Origin: Lachnospiraceae bacterium UBA1818
GTDB taxonomy: Bacteria; Bacillota; Clostridia; Lachnospirales; Lachnospiraceae
Length of the DNA: 64,000 nucleotides
NCBI GenBank assembly: GCA_904419285.1
Contig: CAJFQZ010000004.1
Location: forward strand, 53,489-117,488
Reading direction: 5' to 3'
The notes beneath the pieces were generated by a model. That model saw nothing but the letters and a program-made list of their open reading frames with translations. It did not search any database and had not been told where the DNA came from. Of this stretch, positions 52,723-62,312 are shown in pieces. Made by a program: the position numbers and the translations under genes. Position 1 is the stretch's first letter. The number at the start of each line of letters is the position of its first letter.

Positions 52723-54354
52723 GTCTTCTTCTTCAGTCTGTACGGAATAGGTCTGTCTCTTTCTTGCCATCTCGTCGCTCTCAAGATACTCGTCGTATGT
52801 GGTGATCTTGTCGATGAGGTGTCCGCCTGGCACGATCTCCATAATGCGGTTTGCAGTCGTCTGCACGATCTGGTGGTCTCTTGAGGTAAAGAGCAGGACG
52901 CCCGGGAATTTGATCAGACCGTTGTTGAGCGCGGTGATCGATTCCATGTCAAGATGGTTGGTCGGCTCGTCCAGCAGCAGCACATTGGCGCCAGAGATCA
53001 TCATCTTGGACAGGAGACAGCGGACCTTCTCGCCTCCGGATAACACTTTGAGACGTTTCACGCCGTCCTCTCCGGAGAAAAGCATTCTTCCCAGGAAGCC
53101 GCGGACATAAGTGGCGTCCTTATTTTCCGAATACTGGGTGAGCCATTCGGTGATCGTGTAATCGCTGTCGAACTCACTGCCGAAATCCTTCGGGAAGTAA
53201 GCCTGGGAGGTGGTGATCCCCCACTTGTAGGTTCCCTCGTCCGGCTCCATTTCGCCGATCAGGATCTTGAAGAGCACAGTCTTGGCAAGCTCATTGCTTC
53301 CCACGAAAGCGACCTTGTCGTCATGTCCGAGAGTGAAGGTGATATTGTCCAGCACCTTCTCGCCGTCGATCGTCTTGGAGAGCCCTTCCACGGTGAGGAC
53401 TTCATTTCCGATCTCACGGTTCGGGCGGAAGTCGATATAAGGATACTTTCGGCTGGAAGGCTTGATCTCATCGAGCTGGATCTTTTCAAGGGCGCGCTTT
53501 CTGGAAGTCGCCTGTTTGGATTTTGAAGCGTTGGCGCTGAAACGGGAAATGAATTCCTGGAGCTCTTTGATCTTTTCTTCTTTCTTTTTGTTGGCTTCCT
53601 TCATCTGGCGGATCAGAAGCTGGCTGGACTCATACCAGAAATCGTAGTTTCCGGCGTAGAGCTGGATCTTGCCGTAGTCAATATCCGCGATCTGCGTGCA
53701 GACCTTGTTCAGGAAGTAGCGGTCATGGGATACCACGATGACCGTGTTCTCGAAGTTTATCAGGAACTCCTCGAGCCACGCGATCGCATCCAGGTCCAGG
53801 TGGTTGGTGGGCTCGTCGAGCAGGAGGATGTCCGGGTTGCCGAACAGAGCCTGCGCAAGGAGAACTTTGACTTTCTCCGGGCCGGTGAGGTCCTTCAGAT
53901 ATTTGTAATGGAGGTCTGTTTCAATTCCGAGTCCGTTCAGCAGAGAGGCAGCGTCAGACTCCGCTTCCCATCCGTTCATTGTCGCAAACTCTGCCTCCAG
54001 CTCGCTTGCTTTGATCCCGTCTTCATCGGTGAAATCTTCTTTCGCATAGATCACTTCCTTTTCCTTCATGATCTCGTAGAGACGGGCGTTCCCCATGATC
54101 ACAGTATCGAGTACCGGATACTCGTCATATTTGAAATGATCCTGCTGAAGGAAGGAGAGACGCTCTCCGGGAGTGATGCTGACATCGCCCTGGGTGGGCT
54201 CAAGCTGTCCGGACAGGATCTTCAGGAAAGTAGACTTTCCCGCGCCGTTGGCGCCGATCAGACCGTAGCAGTTCCCTTCTGTGAATTTAATGTTGACATC
54301 TTCAAACAGCGCTTTTTTTCCGACGCGCAGTGTAACGTTGTTTGCACTAATCAT
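52720..54354 (-). CDS. ABC-F family ATPase (YkpA/YbiT-like)
   Basis: A 544-residue soluble protein with two ABC domains joined by a lysine-rich helical linker (about residues 240-305, KEANKKKEEKIKELQEFIS). Domain 1 has Walker A IGANGAGKSTFLKIL, a signature LTGPEKVKVLLAQ and Walker B ILLLDEPTNHLDL. Domain 2 has LSGGEKVRCLLSK and LLLDEPTNHLDM, but its Walker A region reads VGSNELAKTVLF and lacks the GxGK glycine. ABC-F proteins bind the ribosomal E site and regulate translation or give antibiotic protection. No transmembrane domain. It has its own promoter at 54447-54475; its stop lies in the repeat element. Confidence 0.92.
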   Translation of the reverse strand: MISANNVTLRVGKKALFEDVNIKFTEGNCYGLIGANGAGKSTFLKILSGQLEPTQGDVSITPGERLSFLQQDHFKYDEYPVLDTVIMGNARLYEIMKEKEVIYAKEDFTDEDGIKASELEAEFATMNGWEAESDAASLLNGLGIETDLHYKYLKDLTGPEKVKVLLAQALFGNPDILLLDEPTNHLDLDAIAWLEEFLINFENTVIVVSHDRYFLNKVCTQIADIDYGKIQLYAGNYDFWYESSQLLIRQMKEANKKKEEKIKELQEFISRFSANASKSKQATSRKRALEKIQLDEIKPSSRKYPYIDFRPNREIGNEVLTVEGLSKTIDGEKVLDNITFTLGHDDKVAFVGSNELAKTVLFKILIGEMEPDEGTYKWGITTSQAYFPKDFGSEFDSDYTITEWLTQYSENKDATYVRGFLGRMLFSGEDGVKRLKVLSGGEKVRCLLSKMMISGANVLLLDEPTNHLDMESITALNNGLIKFPGVLLFTSRDHQIVQTTANRIMEIVPGGHLIDKITTYDEYLESDEMARKRQTYSVQTEEED

Positions 54355-54446
54355 TCTGAAATCTCCTTAAATTGAATCCTGTTTAAAACAGATGCCTGCA
54401 GTGCAGAAAAAGGCCGCACATAGGGCATCCGGGAGTACCAACGCTT

Positions 54447-54475
54447 ATATTAACACGGCGGACATGACATGGCAA
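54447..54475 (-). promoter_or_regulatory. Promoter of the ABC-F gene
   Basis: Read on the minus strand: TTGCCA (54475-54470), 17-bp spacer, TAATAT (54452-54447), about 93 bp before the ATG at 54354. Confidence 0.6.
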
Positions 54476-54581
54476 GGTTTGGTTCAAAAAGTTTCAAAAT
54501 AAAAAATGACTGAAACAGAGGCATATACGGAGCGGCGCCGGGGGACTTCTGTCCTTCTGAAAGAAGTTTCCGAAATCGGGT

Positions 54582-54609
54582 TTGCGAACAGGGGAAAACG
54601 TTATATAAT
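54582..54609 (+). promoter_or_regulatory. Promoter of the patatin-ppk1 operon
   Basis: TTGCGA at 54582-54587, 16-bp spacer, perfect TATAAT at 54604-54609, about 56 bp before the patatin gene. Confidence 0.6.
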
Positions 54610-54664
54610 ACCAGTATCGGGTCCATCGGGGATTCGGTGAGCAAGCATGAAAAGAGGAATAAAC

Positions 54665-55528
54665 ATGGATATAAAAAAAGCGACAATGGTACTGGAAGGA
54701 GGCGCCACCAGAGGGGTGTTTACGTCAGGCGTCCTGGATCTGCTGATGGAGAAAGGGATCTATACGTCCCATGTCATCGGTGTCTCAGCGGGAGCATGCA
54801 ATGCGCTGGACTATGTGTCGGAGCAGCCGGGCCGCACCCGCGACTGTATGATCCCGGCGGATAAGAGCGGGAACTATTATTACGGTCTGAGGGACTTCGT
54901 GAAGGAAAGAAGTGTCATGAACATGGACCTGATCTTCGACAAGTACCCGAACGAACTGATCCCCTTTGACTTTGACACTTATTTCAATTCTGAGATCGAG
55001 TGTGAGCTTGTCACGACCAACTGTCTGACGGGAAAAGCGGAGTATATGACCGAGCGGAGCAACAGAGAGCGTCTGCTCAAGGTATGCCGGGCGTCCTGCA
55101 GCATGCCTCTTCTTACTCCGATCGTAAACGTGGATGACGTCCCATATCTTGACGGAGGGCTGGCGGATTCAGTGCCGATCCGAAGGGCGCAGGAGATCGG
55201 AAATGAGAAGATCGTGGTGATTCTGACCAAGAATGCAGGCTACAGGAAAAAGACAGTTTCTAAGGGGCTGGAGAAGATCTACCGAAGGGCATACCGCTCC
55301 TATCCGAACTTGGTGAGGACGATACTCCGCAGGAGTTTTGAATACAATAAGACGATGAACCATCTTGACCAGATGGAAAAACGCGGTGAGGTCTTTATCC
55401 TCCGGCCCCAGGTGAAGCCGGTGGCCCGCCTGGAGAGAAACAGGGAGACACTGCTGGCATTCTATGAGCATGGATACAGCCTTATGGAGCGCAAACTGGA
55501 CGATCTGATGGAATATCTTGAAAAATAG
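54665..55528 (+). CDS. Patatin-like phospholipase family protein
   Basis: A 287-residue protein with the three patatin elements: the oxyanion loop LEGGATRGVFTSGVL, the nucleophile elbow GVSAG (serine near residue 42) and the catalytic Asp in LDGGLADSVP. It should be an intracellular or membrane-associated lipid acyl hydrolase. The ATG at 54665 follows AGAGGAA; an in-frame ATG at 54647 has no clear site and adds six residues. It is followed 17 bp later by ppk1, so the two are co-transcribed. Confidence 0.92.
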   Translation: MDIKKATMVLEGGATRGVFTSGVLDLLMEKGIYTSHVIGVSAGACNALDYVSEQPGRTRDCMIPADKSGNYYYGLRDFVKERSVMNMDLIFDKYPNELIPFDFDTYFNSEIECELVTTNCLTGKAEYMTERSNRERLLKVCRASCSMPLLTPIVNVDDVPYLDGGLADSVPIRRAQEIGNEKIVVILTKNAGYRKKTVSKGLEKIYRRAYRSYPNLVRTILRRSFEYNKTMNHLDQMEKRGEVFILRPQVKPVARLERNRETLLAFYEHGYSLMERKLDDLMEYLEK

Positions 55529-55545
55529 GAAAAGGAGAGAAGCAG

Positions 55546-57654
55546 ATGACGGAAATTTTGGATTATACCCAGAACCGGGAGCTTTCGTGGCTCAGATTTA
55601 ACCAGAGAGTTCTTGAAGAGGCGCGGGATGAGACAGTCCCGCTCATGGAGAGAATGAAATTCGTCGCCATCTTTACGAGCAATCTCGATGAATTTTTTAT
55701 GATCCGCGTGGGCAGCCTTTATGATATGGCTGCCGCGGACGGAAAAAAGCAGGACACCAGATCAGGCATGACACCAAGGCAGCAGCTGGATGCAATCTAC
55801 CGGACAGTTGCACCGCTTTATAAGGAAAGAGATAAGACCTATGCGGAGATAAAGAAACAGCTGAAGCCTTACGGCGTCTGCGGGCTGGATTTCAAGGAAC
55901 TTGAGCAGTCGGAGAAAAAATATGTCAAGAAATATTTCAAGGAGCAGGTGCTCCCGGTCCTGTCGCCCCAGATCGTAGATGCAAACCATCCATTTCCCCA
56001 TCTGCTCAACAAGGAGATCTATGTGGTAGCGAACCTGAAGAACGGGAACAAGTCCATGATGGGAATCGTGCCGGTGCCCCAGTATATCTCGGATATTCTG
56101 TATCTGCCCGGGTATGATATCCGCTATATCAGGATGGAGAAGGTACTCACAGAGTATCTGGAGCTGGTATTTGACCAGTATCAGGTATCGGATAAGAATT
56201 ATATCTGCGTGACAAGAAATGCGGACGTCTCGCCGGACGACGAGGCGTTTGCGGATAATGAGGATTTCCGGGATATCATGCAGGAAACTCTCCACAAAAG
56301 AAGGAGGATGGCGGTGGTAAGGCTTGAGACCGCCAGCCCTCTGAGCAAAGAGATGGAAAAATACTTCTGTGACAGATTTAAGATCCAGCCGGAATGCATT
56401 TTCCGGACCAAGATGCCGATGAAGCTTGCCTTCATGTTCGGCATTGCCGACAAGCTTCCGGAATCCATGAAGCGGTCTCTGGTCTATGAACCGTTCACGC
56501 CTCAGCCGGCCGCCATGCTGGCGCCGGGCAGTGTGATGGAGCAGGTGAAGAAAAAGGATGTGCTCCTCTCTTACCCGTATGAGAGCATGGAGCCTTTCCT
56601 GCAGCTGATCAAGGAGGCGGCTTCAGATCCGGATGTCATGACGATAAAGATCACGATCTACCGGCTGGCGAAAAAGGCAAGGCTTGTGGAATATCTGTGC
56701 GCGGCAGCGGAAAACGGCAAGGAGGTCACCGTTCTGATCGAGCTGAGGGCAAGATTCGACGAACAGAACAATATTGAGTGGTCCGAGCGGATGGAAGAGG
56801 CAGGATGCCGCGTGCTCTATGGATTTGAGGGATATAAGGTGCACTCTAAGATCTGCCTCATTACATACAGGAACAGAAATGAGATCCGGTATATCACACA
56901 GATCGGCACAGGAAATTACAATGAGAAGACAGCCAAGATGTACACGGATTACTCACTGCTGACATCCAGCCAGCAGATCGGGGAGGACGCGGCCGTGTTC
57001 TTCAAGAACATGTCCATCGGCAATCTGCACGGAGAATACCGGCATCTGATCGTATCCCCTTCCGGGCTGAAGCGGAAGGTCCTCTCTCTTATGGACGAAG
57101 AGATCCGCAAAGGAGAGAACGGAAGGATCGTGATGAAGATGAATTCCGTGACCGACATGGATTTCATCAGAAAGACAGCAGAGGCTTCCCGGGCCGGAGT
57201 TAAGATCGATCTGATCGTCCGGGGGATCTGCTGCATCCTTCCCGGAATACCGGGCAGGACAGAAAATCTCCGGGTCACCAGCATTGTGGGCAGATTCCTG
57301 GAGCACCCGAGAGTATTCATCTTCGGAAGCGGTCCCGAGGCAAAGATCTATATCGGATCAGCGGACATGATGACCCGCAATACGGAGAAGCGGGTGGAGG
57401 TAGCATGTCCGATCTATGATGAAGAGATCAAAAGACGGCTGAAGCACTGCCTGAAGGTCATGCTCTCGGACACTCTGAAGGCGAGAGAGATGACGCAGGA
57501 CGGCTCATACAGAAAGAAAGAGTCCGGCGGGCAGCAGATCGATGCACAGGAAGTGTTCATGAAAGAGGCGGTCAACGCCCGGCGCCCCGCGGAGCAGAAA
57601 AAAGGAAAAGAAGGGCTGCTGCGCAGAGTATTCGGCCTGTTCAGGAGACATTGA
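55546..57654 (+). CDS. ppk1: Polyphosphate kinase 1
   Basis: A 702-residue enzyme. The N-terminal domain begins YTQNRELSWLRFNQRVLEEA and contains SNLDEFFMIRVGSL. The two phospholipase-D-like catalytic domains carry the autophosphorylated His in GYKVHSKICLI, the ATP-site LRARFDEQNNIEWS and the second motif YIGSADMMTRNTEKRVEVA. It makes or uses polyphosphate from ATP. It starts 17 bp after the patatin gene and is followed by galM 25 bp later. The basic C-terminal tail of about 50 residues is not part of the core. Confidence 0.97.
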   Translation: MTEILDYTQNRELSWLRFNQRVLEEARDETVPLMERMKFVAIFTSNLDEFFMIRVGSLYDMAAADGKKQDTRSGMTPRQQLDAIYRTVAPLYKERDKTYAEIKKQLKPYGVCGLDFKELEQSEKKYVKKYFKEQVLPVLSPQIVDANHPFPHLLNKEIYVVANLKNGNKSMMGIVPVPQYISDILYLPGYDIRYIRMEKVLTEYLELVFDQYQVSDKNYICVTRNADVSPDDEAFADNEDFRDIMQETLHKRRRMAVVRLETASPLSKEMEKYFCDRFKIQPECIFRTKMPMKLAFMFGIADKLPESMKRSLVYEPFTPQPAAMLAPGSVMEQVKKKDVLLSYPYESMEPFLQLIKEAASDPDVMTIKITIYRLAKKARLVEYLCAAAENGKEVTVLIELRARFDEQNNIEWSERMEEAGCRVLYGFEGYKVHSKICLITYRNRNEIRYITQIGTGNYNEKTAKMYTDYSLLTSSQQIGEDAAVFFKNMSIGNLHGEYRHLIVSPSGLKRKVLSLMDEEIRKGENGRIVMKMNSVTDMDFIRKTAEASRAGVKIDLIVRGICCILPGIPGRTENLRVTSIVGRFLEHPRVFIFGSGPEAKIYIGSADMMTRNTEKRVEVACPIYDEEIKRRLKHCLKVMLSDTLKAREMTQDGSYRKKESGGQQIDAQEVFMKEAVNARRPAEQKKGKEGLLRRVFGLFRRH

Positions 57655-57679
57655 CAATTCATTTTACAAGGAGGAAAAA

Positions 57680-58729
57680 ATGGATAAACTGACAGTAAGA
57701 CAATTCGGAATGACAGAAAAAGGAGAGAAGGCCCGGCTGTATACAATGAAAAATGACGCAGGCACTTCCGTGTCTGTCACAGATTACGGCGCGGCCCTGG
57801 TCAGCGTTAAGGTGAAGGGAAAGGGCGGTGCTTTGCTGGACGTGGTGCTCGGATACGATGACGCGGCGGGATATGAGAGAGGCGGCGCATCCATCGGGGC
57901 CACGGTCGGAAGGAGCGCCAACCGGATCAAGGGCGCGCAGATAGAAATTGACGGAAAGTCCTATACCCTGGATAAAAACGATGGCGGGAACAACCTCCAC
58001 AGCGGACTGGACTATTATAACAAACGCCTCTGGGAGACGGCAGAGAATGAGGATGACCATGTGACATTCCTGCTTCACAGCCCGGACGGCGATCAGGGAT
58101 ATCCGGGCGCACTGGATATGCGCGTGACCTACAGTCTGGATGAGGAGAACCTGCTCACGATCCATTACGAGGCCGTGCCGGACAAGGACACGGTGATCAA
58201 TATGACCAACCACAGTTATTTCAACCTGAACGGACATGACAGCGGAAGCGTGCTGGGACATTCGGTCATGCTGGATGCGGACGCCTTCACTCCTGCGGAC
58301 GAGGAGTCGATCCCGACCGGTGAGATCCGTCCGGTGGACGGCACTCCCATGGATTTCAGGACGCCGAAACAGCTGGGCGCGGAGATCGACGCGGACTATG
58401 AGCCGCTGCGTTTCGGTGGAGGCTACGATCATAACTGGGTATTGAAAAATGAAAATGGATTTGATAAAGTAGCAGAAGTGACGGCTGATAAAAGCGGCAT
58501 AAGGATGGAAGTCTGGACGGATCTTCCGGGAGTACAGATGTATACTGCAAACTTCCTGGACAATGAGCCGGGAAAGGACGGGGCGGTCTATGGAAGCCGG
58601 AGTGCGGTCTGCCTGGAGACACAGTATTATCCGGACGCTGTCCACCATGACAATTTCCCGGGACCGATCTGCCGCGGGGGCGAGAAGTACGATACCCGGA
58701 CAGCTTACCGCTTTGTGCCGTGCGAGTAA
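57680..58729 (+). CDS. galM: Aldose 1-epimerase
   Basis: A 349-residue galactose mutarotase-like protein. Family motifs are GASIGATVGRSANRIKGAQ, NNLHSGLDYYNKRLWE, the catalytic His of NMTNHSYFNLNGH, GYDHNWVL, and the catalytic Glu near CLETQYYPDAV. It interconverts alpha and beta anomers of hexoses. AAGGAGG precedes the ATG. There are no other gal genes nearby; its neighbours are ppk1 and topB. Confidence 0.95.
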   Translation: MDKLTVRQFGMTEKGEKARLYTMKNDAGTSVSVTDYGAALVSVKVKGKGGALLDVVLGYDDAAGYERGGASIGATVGRSANRIKGAQIEIDGKSYTLDKNDGGNNLHSGLDYYNKRLWETAENEDDHVTFLLHSPDGDQGYPGALDMRVTYSLDEENLLTIHYEAVPDKDTVINMTNHSYFNLNGHDSGSVLGHSVMLDADAFTPADEESIPTGEIRPVDGTPMDFRTPKQLGAEIDADYEPLRFGGGYDHNWVLKNENGFDKVAEVTADKSGIRMEVWTDLPGVQMYTANFLDNEPGKDGAVYGSRSAVCLETQYYPDAVHHDNFPGPICRGGEKYDTRTAYRFVPCE

Positions 58730-58760
58730 AGCATAGACAGGACAGACAGAATCAGACTAT

Positions 58761-60845
58761 ATGGGAAAATCATTATACATCGCGGAGAAGCCCAGTGTGG
58801 CGCAGGAGTTCGCGAAAGCTTTAAAACTGAATACAAAGAGGCGGGACGGTTATCTGGAATCTGATACGGCGGTGGTGACCTGGTGTGTGGGGCATCTTGT
58901 CACGATGAGCTACCCGGAGGAGTACGATCCGTCGCTGAAGCGGTGGAGCCTGGATACACTTCCGTTTATCCCTTCAGAATTTAAATACGAGGTCATCCCC
59001 GGCGTTGCAAAACAGTTTCAGATCGTCAGCGGCCTGCTCAACCGGGAGGACGTGGATACGATCTATGTGTGCACCGACTCCGGGCGGGAGGGAGAGTACA
59101 TATACCGGCTTGTAGAGCAGGAAGCGCATGTCACAGGGAAAGAGCGCCGTCGGGTGTGGATCGATTCCCAGACAGAAGAAGAGATCCTGCGGGGGATCCG
59201 GGAGGCAAAGGACCTTTCAGAATATGACAATCTGGGCGCATCCGCCTACTTAAGGGCAAAGGAAGACTATCTGATGGGAATCAATTTTTCCCGCCTGCTG
59301 ACGCTGAAATACGGGAACAGCATTTCTTCCTATCTGCACACAAAATATGCGGTTGTCTCTGTGGGCAGAGTCATGACCTGCGTACTGGGAATGGTCGTCA
59401 GAAGGGAGAGAGAGATCCGGGATTTTGTCAAAACTCCGTTCTACCGTGTGATGAGCGCCATCGACGCATCAGGCCGGGAGTTCGAGGGGGAGTGGCGGGC
59501 AGTCAGGGGATCGCGGTACTTTGAATCTTTTGACCTGTATAAGGAGAACGGGTTTAAGAAGAGGGAGAAGGCGGAGGAGCTGATCCATTATCTGAAAGAA
59601 GAGGAGCCGCTCCTGTGCGAGATCCGCTCTATTGAAAAAAAGAAGGAAAAGAAGAATCCGCCCCTTCTCTATAATCTGGCAGAGCTTCAGAACGACTGCT
59701 CGAAGAGGTTTAAGATCAGCCCGGATGAGACGCTCAGGATTGTGCAGGAACTGTATGAGAAGAAGCTGGTGACCTATCCGAGAACGGACGCCAGAGTACT
59801 CTCTACCGCGGTGGCGAAGGAGATCACGCGCAATCTCAACGGCCTGTCAAAATACCCTATGGCCGGACCTTATCTGAAGGATATCCTTGGATTCGGAAGC
59901 TATAAGGATCTGGCAAAGACACGCTATGTGAATGATAAGCAGATCACAGATCACTATGCCATCATTCCCACGGGCCAGGGGCTTGGAGCGCTGAAATCCG
60001 TCTCCGCCGTGTCCCATAAGGTGTATGATTTGATCGTCAGGAGATTTCTGAGCATCTTCTATCCTCCGGCGGTGTATCAGAGAGTGGCGATCACCACACA
60101 GATCAGAGGCGAGAGCTTCTTTTCGGGGTTTAAAGTGCTGGCAGAGGAGGGATATCTGAAAGTGGCCGGGATCCCCCAGCAGAGAAAAAAATCTGGCAGT
60201 GACCCGCGGGAGGACGCGCAGGCCGCGCCGGATCCGGCCGGAGAGCAGGATGCAGAGAACCAGAATCCTGACACAGCGCTTTTTGAGGCGGTACGGAACT
60301 TGAAAAAGGGGATGAAGCTTCCGGTAAGATCGCTTGACATCAAAGAGGGAGAGACCTCGCCGCCGAAGCGGTATAATTCCGGTTCAATGATCCTCGCCAT
60401 GGAAAATGCCGGACAGCTTATCGAAGATGAAGAACTCCGGGCTCAGATCAAGGGCAGCGGGATCGGCACCAGTGCAACCCGGGCGGAGATCTTAAAGAAA
60501 CTGATCCATATCAAGTATCTGGCGCTGAATAAGAAGACACAGATCATTACGCCTACCCTCCAGGGAGAGATGGTGTATGATGTGGTGGATCACTCAATCC
60601 GGTCGCTTTTGAACCCGGAGCTTACGGCAAGCTGGGAGAAGGGGCTTACCTATGTGGCGGAGGGCAGCATCACACCGGATGAGTATATGGTGAAGCTGGA
60701 TCACTTCATCACCAGCCGGATTGTCGGCGTCAAAGGGCTCAACAATCAGTATCAGATGAGAGCCTGTTATGACAGGGCGGCAGAGTATTATAAGAAAGGC
60801 AGCGGAAAAACTTCCTCTGCCGGCAGAGCAAAAAAAGAAGAATAA
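58761..60845 (+). CDS. topB: DNA topoisomerase III (type IA)
   Basis: A 694-residue type IA topoisomerase. The toprim domain begins SLYIAEKPSVAQEFAKAL with TDSGREGEYIYRLVE; the active-site Tyr is in KLVTYPRTDARVLS; GIGTSATRAEILKKLIH is the conserved domain III motif. No zinc-finger tail is present, as in TopB. It relaxes or decatenates DNA through a single-strand break. An insert of about 35 residues rich in Asp, Pro and Ala (near residues 475-505) interrupts the core. It follows galM by 31 bp and precedes the beta-helix gene by 34 bp. Confidence 0.95.
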   Translation: MGKSLYIAEKPSVAQEFAKALKLNTKRRDGYLESDTAVVTWCVGHLVTMSYPEEYDPSLKRWSLDTLPFIPSEFKYEVIPGVAKQFQIVSGLLNREDVDTIYVCTDSGREGEYIYRLVEQEAHVTGKERRRVWIDSQTEEEILRGIREAKDLSEYDNLGASAYLRAKEDYLMGINFSRLLTLKYGNSISSYLHTKYAVVSVGRVMTCVLGMVVRREREIRDFVKTPFYRVMSAIDASGREFEGEWRAVRGSRYFESFDLYKENGFKKREKAEELIHYLKEEEPLLCEIRSIEKKKEKKNPPLLYNLAELQNDCSKRFKISPDETLRIVQELYEKKLVTYPRTDARVLSTAVAKEITRNLNGLSKYPMAGPYLKDILGFGSYKDLAKTRYVNDKQITDHYAIIPTGQGLGALKSVSAVSHKVYDLIVRRFLSIFYPPAVYQRVAITTQIRGESFFSGFKVLAEEGYLKVAGIPQQRKKSGSDPREDAQAAPDPAGEQDAENQNPDTALFEAVRNLKKGMKLPVRSLDIKEGETSPPKRYNSGSMILAMENAGQLIEDEELRAQIKGSGIGTSATRAEILKKLIHIKYLALNKKTQIITPTLQGEMVYDVVDHSIRSLLNPELTASWEKGLTYVAEGSITPDEYMVKLDHFITSRIVGVKGLNNQYQMRACYDRAAEYYKKGSGKTSSAGRAKKEE

Positions 60846-60879
60846 AATTGCCGGAAAACGGCGGAAAAGGAGAAGAAAG

Positions 60880-61551
60880 ATGGAAGCATTGACAGTAAAG
60901 GAACTCTATACACTGGATGAGACGATCGCAAAGGATATTTTTGACGGGGTGACCTATCCGTGGGAAGTCCTTCCGAAGATCAGCAGCTTTATCCTGAAGC
61001 TGGGTGAGACGCTCAGCAGCGAGGAGTACGAGAAGCGCGGAGAGAATGTCTGGATCGCGAAGTCAGCGAAAGTCGCTCCGACGGCATTTATCAACGGTCC
61101 TGCGATCATCGGAAAAGATGCAGAGGTGCGCCACTGTGCATTTATCCGCGGAAACGCCATCGTCGGTGAGGGTGCGGTCGTGGGAAATTCTACGGAGCTT
61201 AAAAATGTGATCCTGTTCAATAAGGTCCAGGTCCCGCACTACAACTATGTCGGAGATTCGATCCTCGGTTATAAGTCCCATATGGGAGCAGGCTCCATCA
61301 CGTCAAACGTAAAATCCGATAAAAAGCTTGTCGTCGTGAAGACACCGGAGGGCAGCATAGAGACCGGCATGAAGAAATTCGGTGCGATGCTCGGGGATGA
61401 AGTAGAAGTTGGATGCGGAAGCGTCCTGAATCCGGGAACCGTTGTGGGAAGCAACAGCAATATCTATCCGCTCTCCTCCGTACGCGGATTTGTTCCGGGT
61501 CACAGCATTTATAAAAAACAGGGTGAGGTCGTGAAAAAGATTGAAGACTGA
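60880..61551 (+). CDS. Left-handed beta-helix (hexapeptide repeat) protein, GlmU-C-like
   Basis: A 223-residue protein starting at the ATG at 60880 (AAAAGGAGAAG upstream). After a helical head of about 60 residues it has hexapeptide repeats of the [LIV]GxxxX type: AFINGPAIIGKDAEVRHCAF, IVGEGAVVGNSTELKN, NYVGDSILGYKSHMGAG and GSVLNPGTVVGSNSNIYP. This forms a left-handed beta-helix as in the acetyltransferase half of GlmU, but with no nucleotidyltransferase half. The family is often annotated as UDP-N-acetylglucosamine pyrophosphorylase, a misleading name here. The substrate is unknown. Confidence 0.8.
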   Translation: MEALTVKELYTLDETIAKDIFDGVTYPWEVLPKISSFILKLGETLSSEEYEKRGENVWIAKSAKVAPTAFINGPAIIGKDAEVRHCAFIRGNAIVGEGAVVGNSTELKNVILFNKVQVPHYNYVGDSILGYKSHMGAGSITSNVKSDKKLVVVKTPEGSIETGMKKFGAMLGDEVEVGCGSVLNPGTVVGSNSNIYPLSSVRGFVPGHSIYKKQGEVVKKIED

Positions 61552-61625
61552 TCTGCCGCTGATTCTTGTTTCAGGCATCAGCGCCGGAGCGGCGGGTGCC
61601 GCCGTGGGTTCAGCAGATCCGTTTT

Positions 61626-61654
61626 TTGTCTTTCCAATTCTGCTGATTTATAGT
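61626..61654 (+). promoter_or_regulatory. Promoter of mgsA
   Basis: TTGTCT at 61626-61631, 17-bp spacer, TATAGT at 61649-61654, about 118 bp before the mgsA start. The rest of the gap 61552-61772 shows nothing clear. Confidence 0.5.
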
Positions 61655-61772
61655 ATCATAATTACTGTAGCAATGGGATTTCCTGCATCCATCCGTTTTC
61701 GGACGATGGAGCAGAGTGTTTGGTGACGGGCAGCAGTGCCTGTCTGCTGTGAAACTGACAGGAGGCTTAGAT

Positions 61773-62249
61773 ATGCTGAATGACAACTATGTAACAATGG
61801 AGATCGAGAAAGCAAAACACATTGCGCTGGTCGCGCATGACGGAAAGAAGAAAGAGCTGGTCGAGTGGTGCGACCGCAACAAGGATGTGCTGAAAAGCCA
61901 TTTCCTGTGCGGTACAGGTACAACAGCGCGCCTCATCTCAGAGCGCACGGGACTTCCGGTCAAAGGATACTGCAGCGGCCCTCTGGGCGGTGATCAGCAG
62001 ATCGGCGCCAAGATCGTGGAAGGCCAGATCGATTTCATGATCTTTCTCTGGGATCCGCTGGAGGCACAGCCTCATGACCCGGATGTAAAAGCGCTTCTCC
62101 GCATTGCGGTAGTCTATGATATTCCGGTTGCAAACAATCTTGCAACGGCGGACTTTATGCTGAATTCAAAGTATATGAATGAGCCGTACAGCCGCAGGAT
62201 CGAGAATTTTAACAAGATGATCCAGGAAAGAGTAAATAAGATGAAATAG
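61773..62249 (+). CDS. mgsA: Methylglyoxal synthase
   Basis: A 158-residue enzyme, ATG at 61773 with GGAGG 7 bp upstream. Motifs are IALVAHDGKKKELVEW, CGTGTTARLISERTG, SGPLGGDQQIGAKIVEG with the catalytic Asp, and FLWDPLEAQPHDPDVKALLR, all typical of MgsA. It converts dihydroxyacetone phosphate to methylglyoxal and phosphate, a bypass of lower glycolysis in phosphate-limited or sugar-excess cells. No glyoxalase gene is seen here. A hairpin follows at 62267-62293. Confidence 0.96.
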   Translation: MLNDNYVTMEIEKAKHIALVAHDGKKKELVEWCDRNKDVLKSHFLCGTGTTARLISERTGLPVKGYCSGPLGGDQQIGAKIVEGQIDFMIFLWDPLEAQPHDPDVKALLRIAVVYDIPVANNLATADFMLNSKYMNEPYSRRIENFNKMIQERVNKMK

Positions 62250-62263
62250 CAGTGAATTATGTG

Positions 62264-62293
62264 TTGACACGGGCGTTATGCCCGTGTTATTCT
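62264..62293 (+). promoter_or_regulatory. Promoter of the symporter gene with a hairpin in its spacer
   Basis: TTGACA at 62264-62269, 18-bp spacer, TATTCT at 62288-62293. A perfect 8-bp hairpin, ACACGGGC/GCCCGTGT (62267-62274 and 62280-62287), lies within the promoter. It may also be the terminator of mgsA, since the right arm is followed by TATTCT. Confidence 0.6.
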
Positions 62294-62312
62294 ATGGGAA
62301 ATTACTTTAACA

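Noticed and set aside
61541-61726. A 61-codon frame with a hydrophobic stretch between the beta-helix gene and mgsA
   Set aside because: It overlaps the end of the upstream gene, has no ribosome site, and the mgsA promoter lies inside it; a real small membrane protein cannot be fully excluded.
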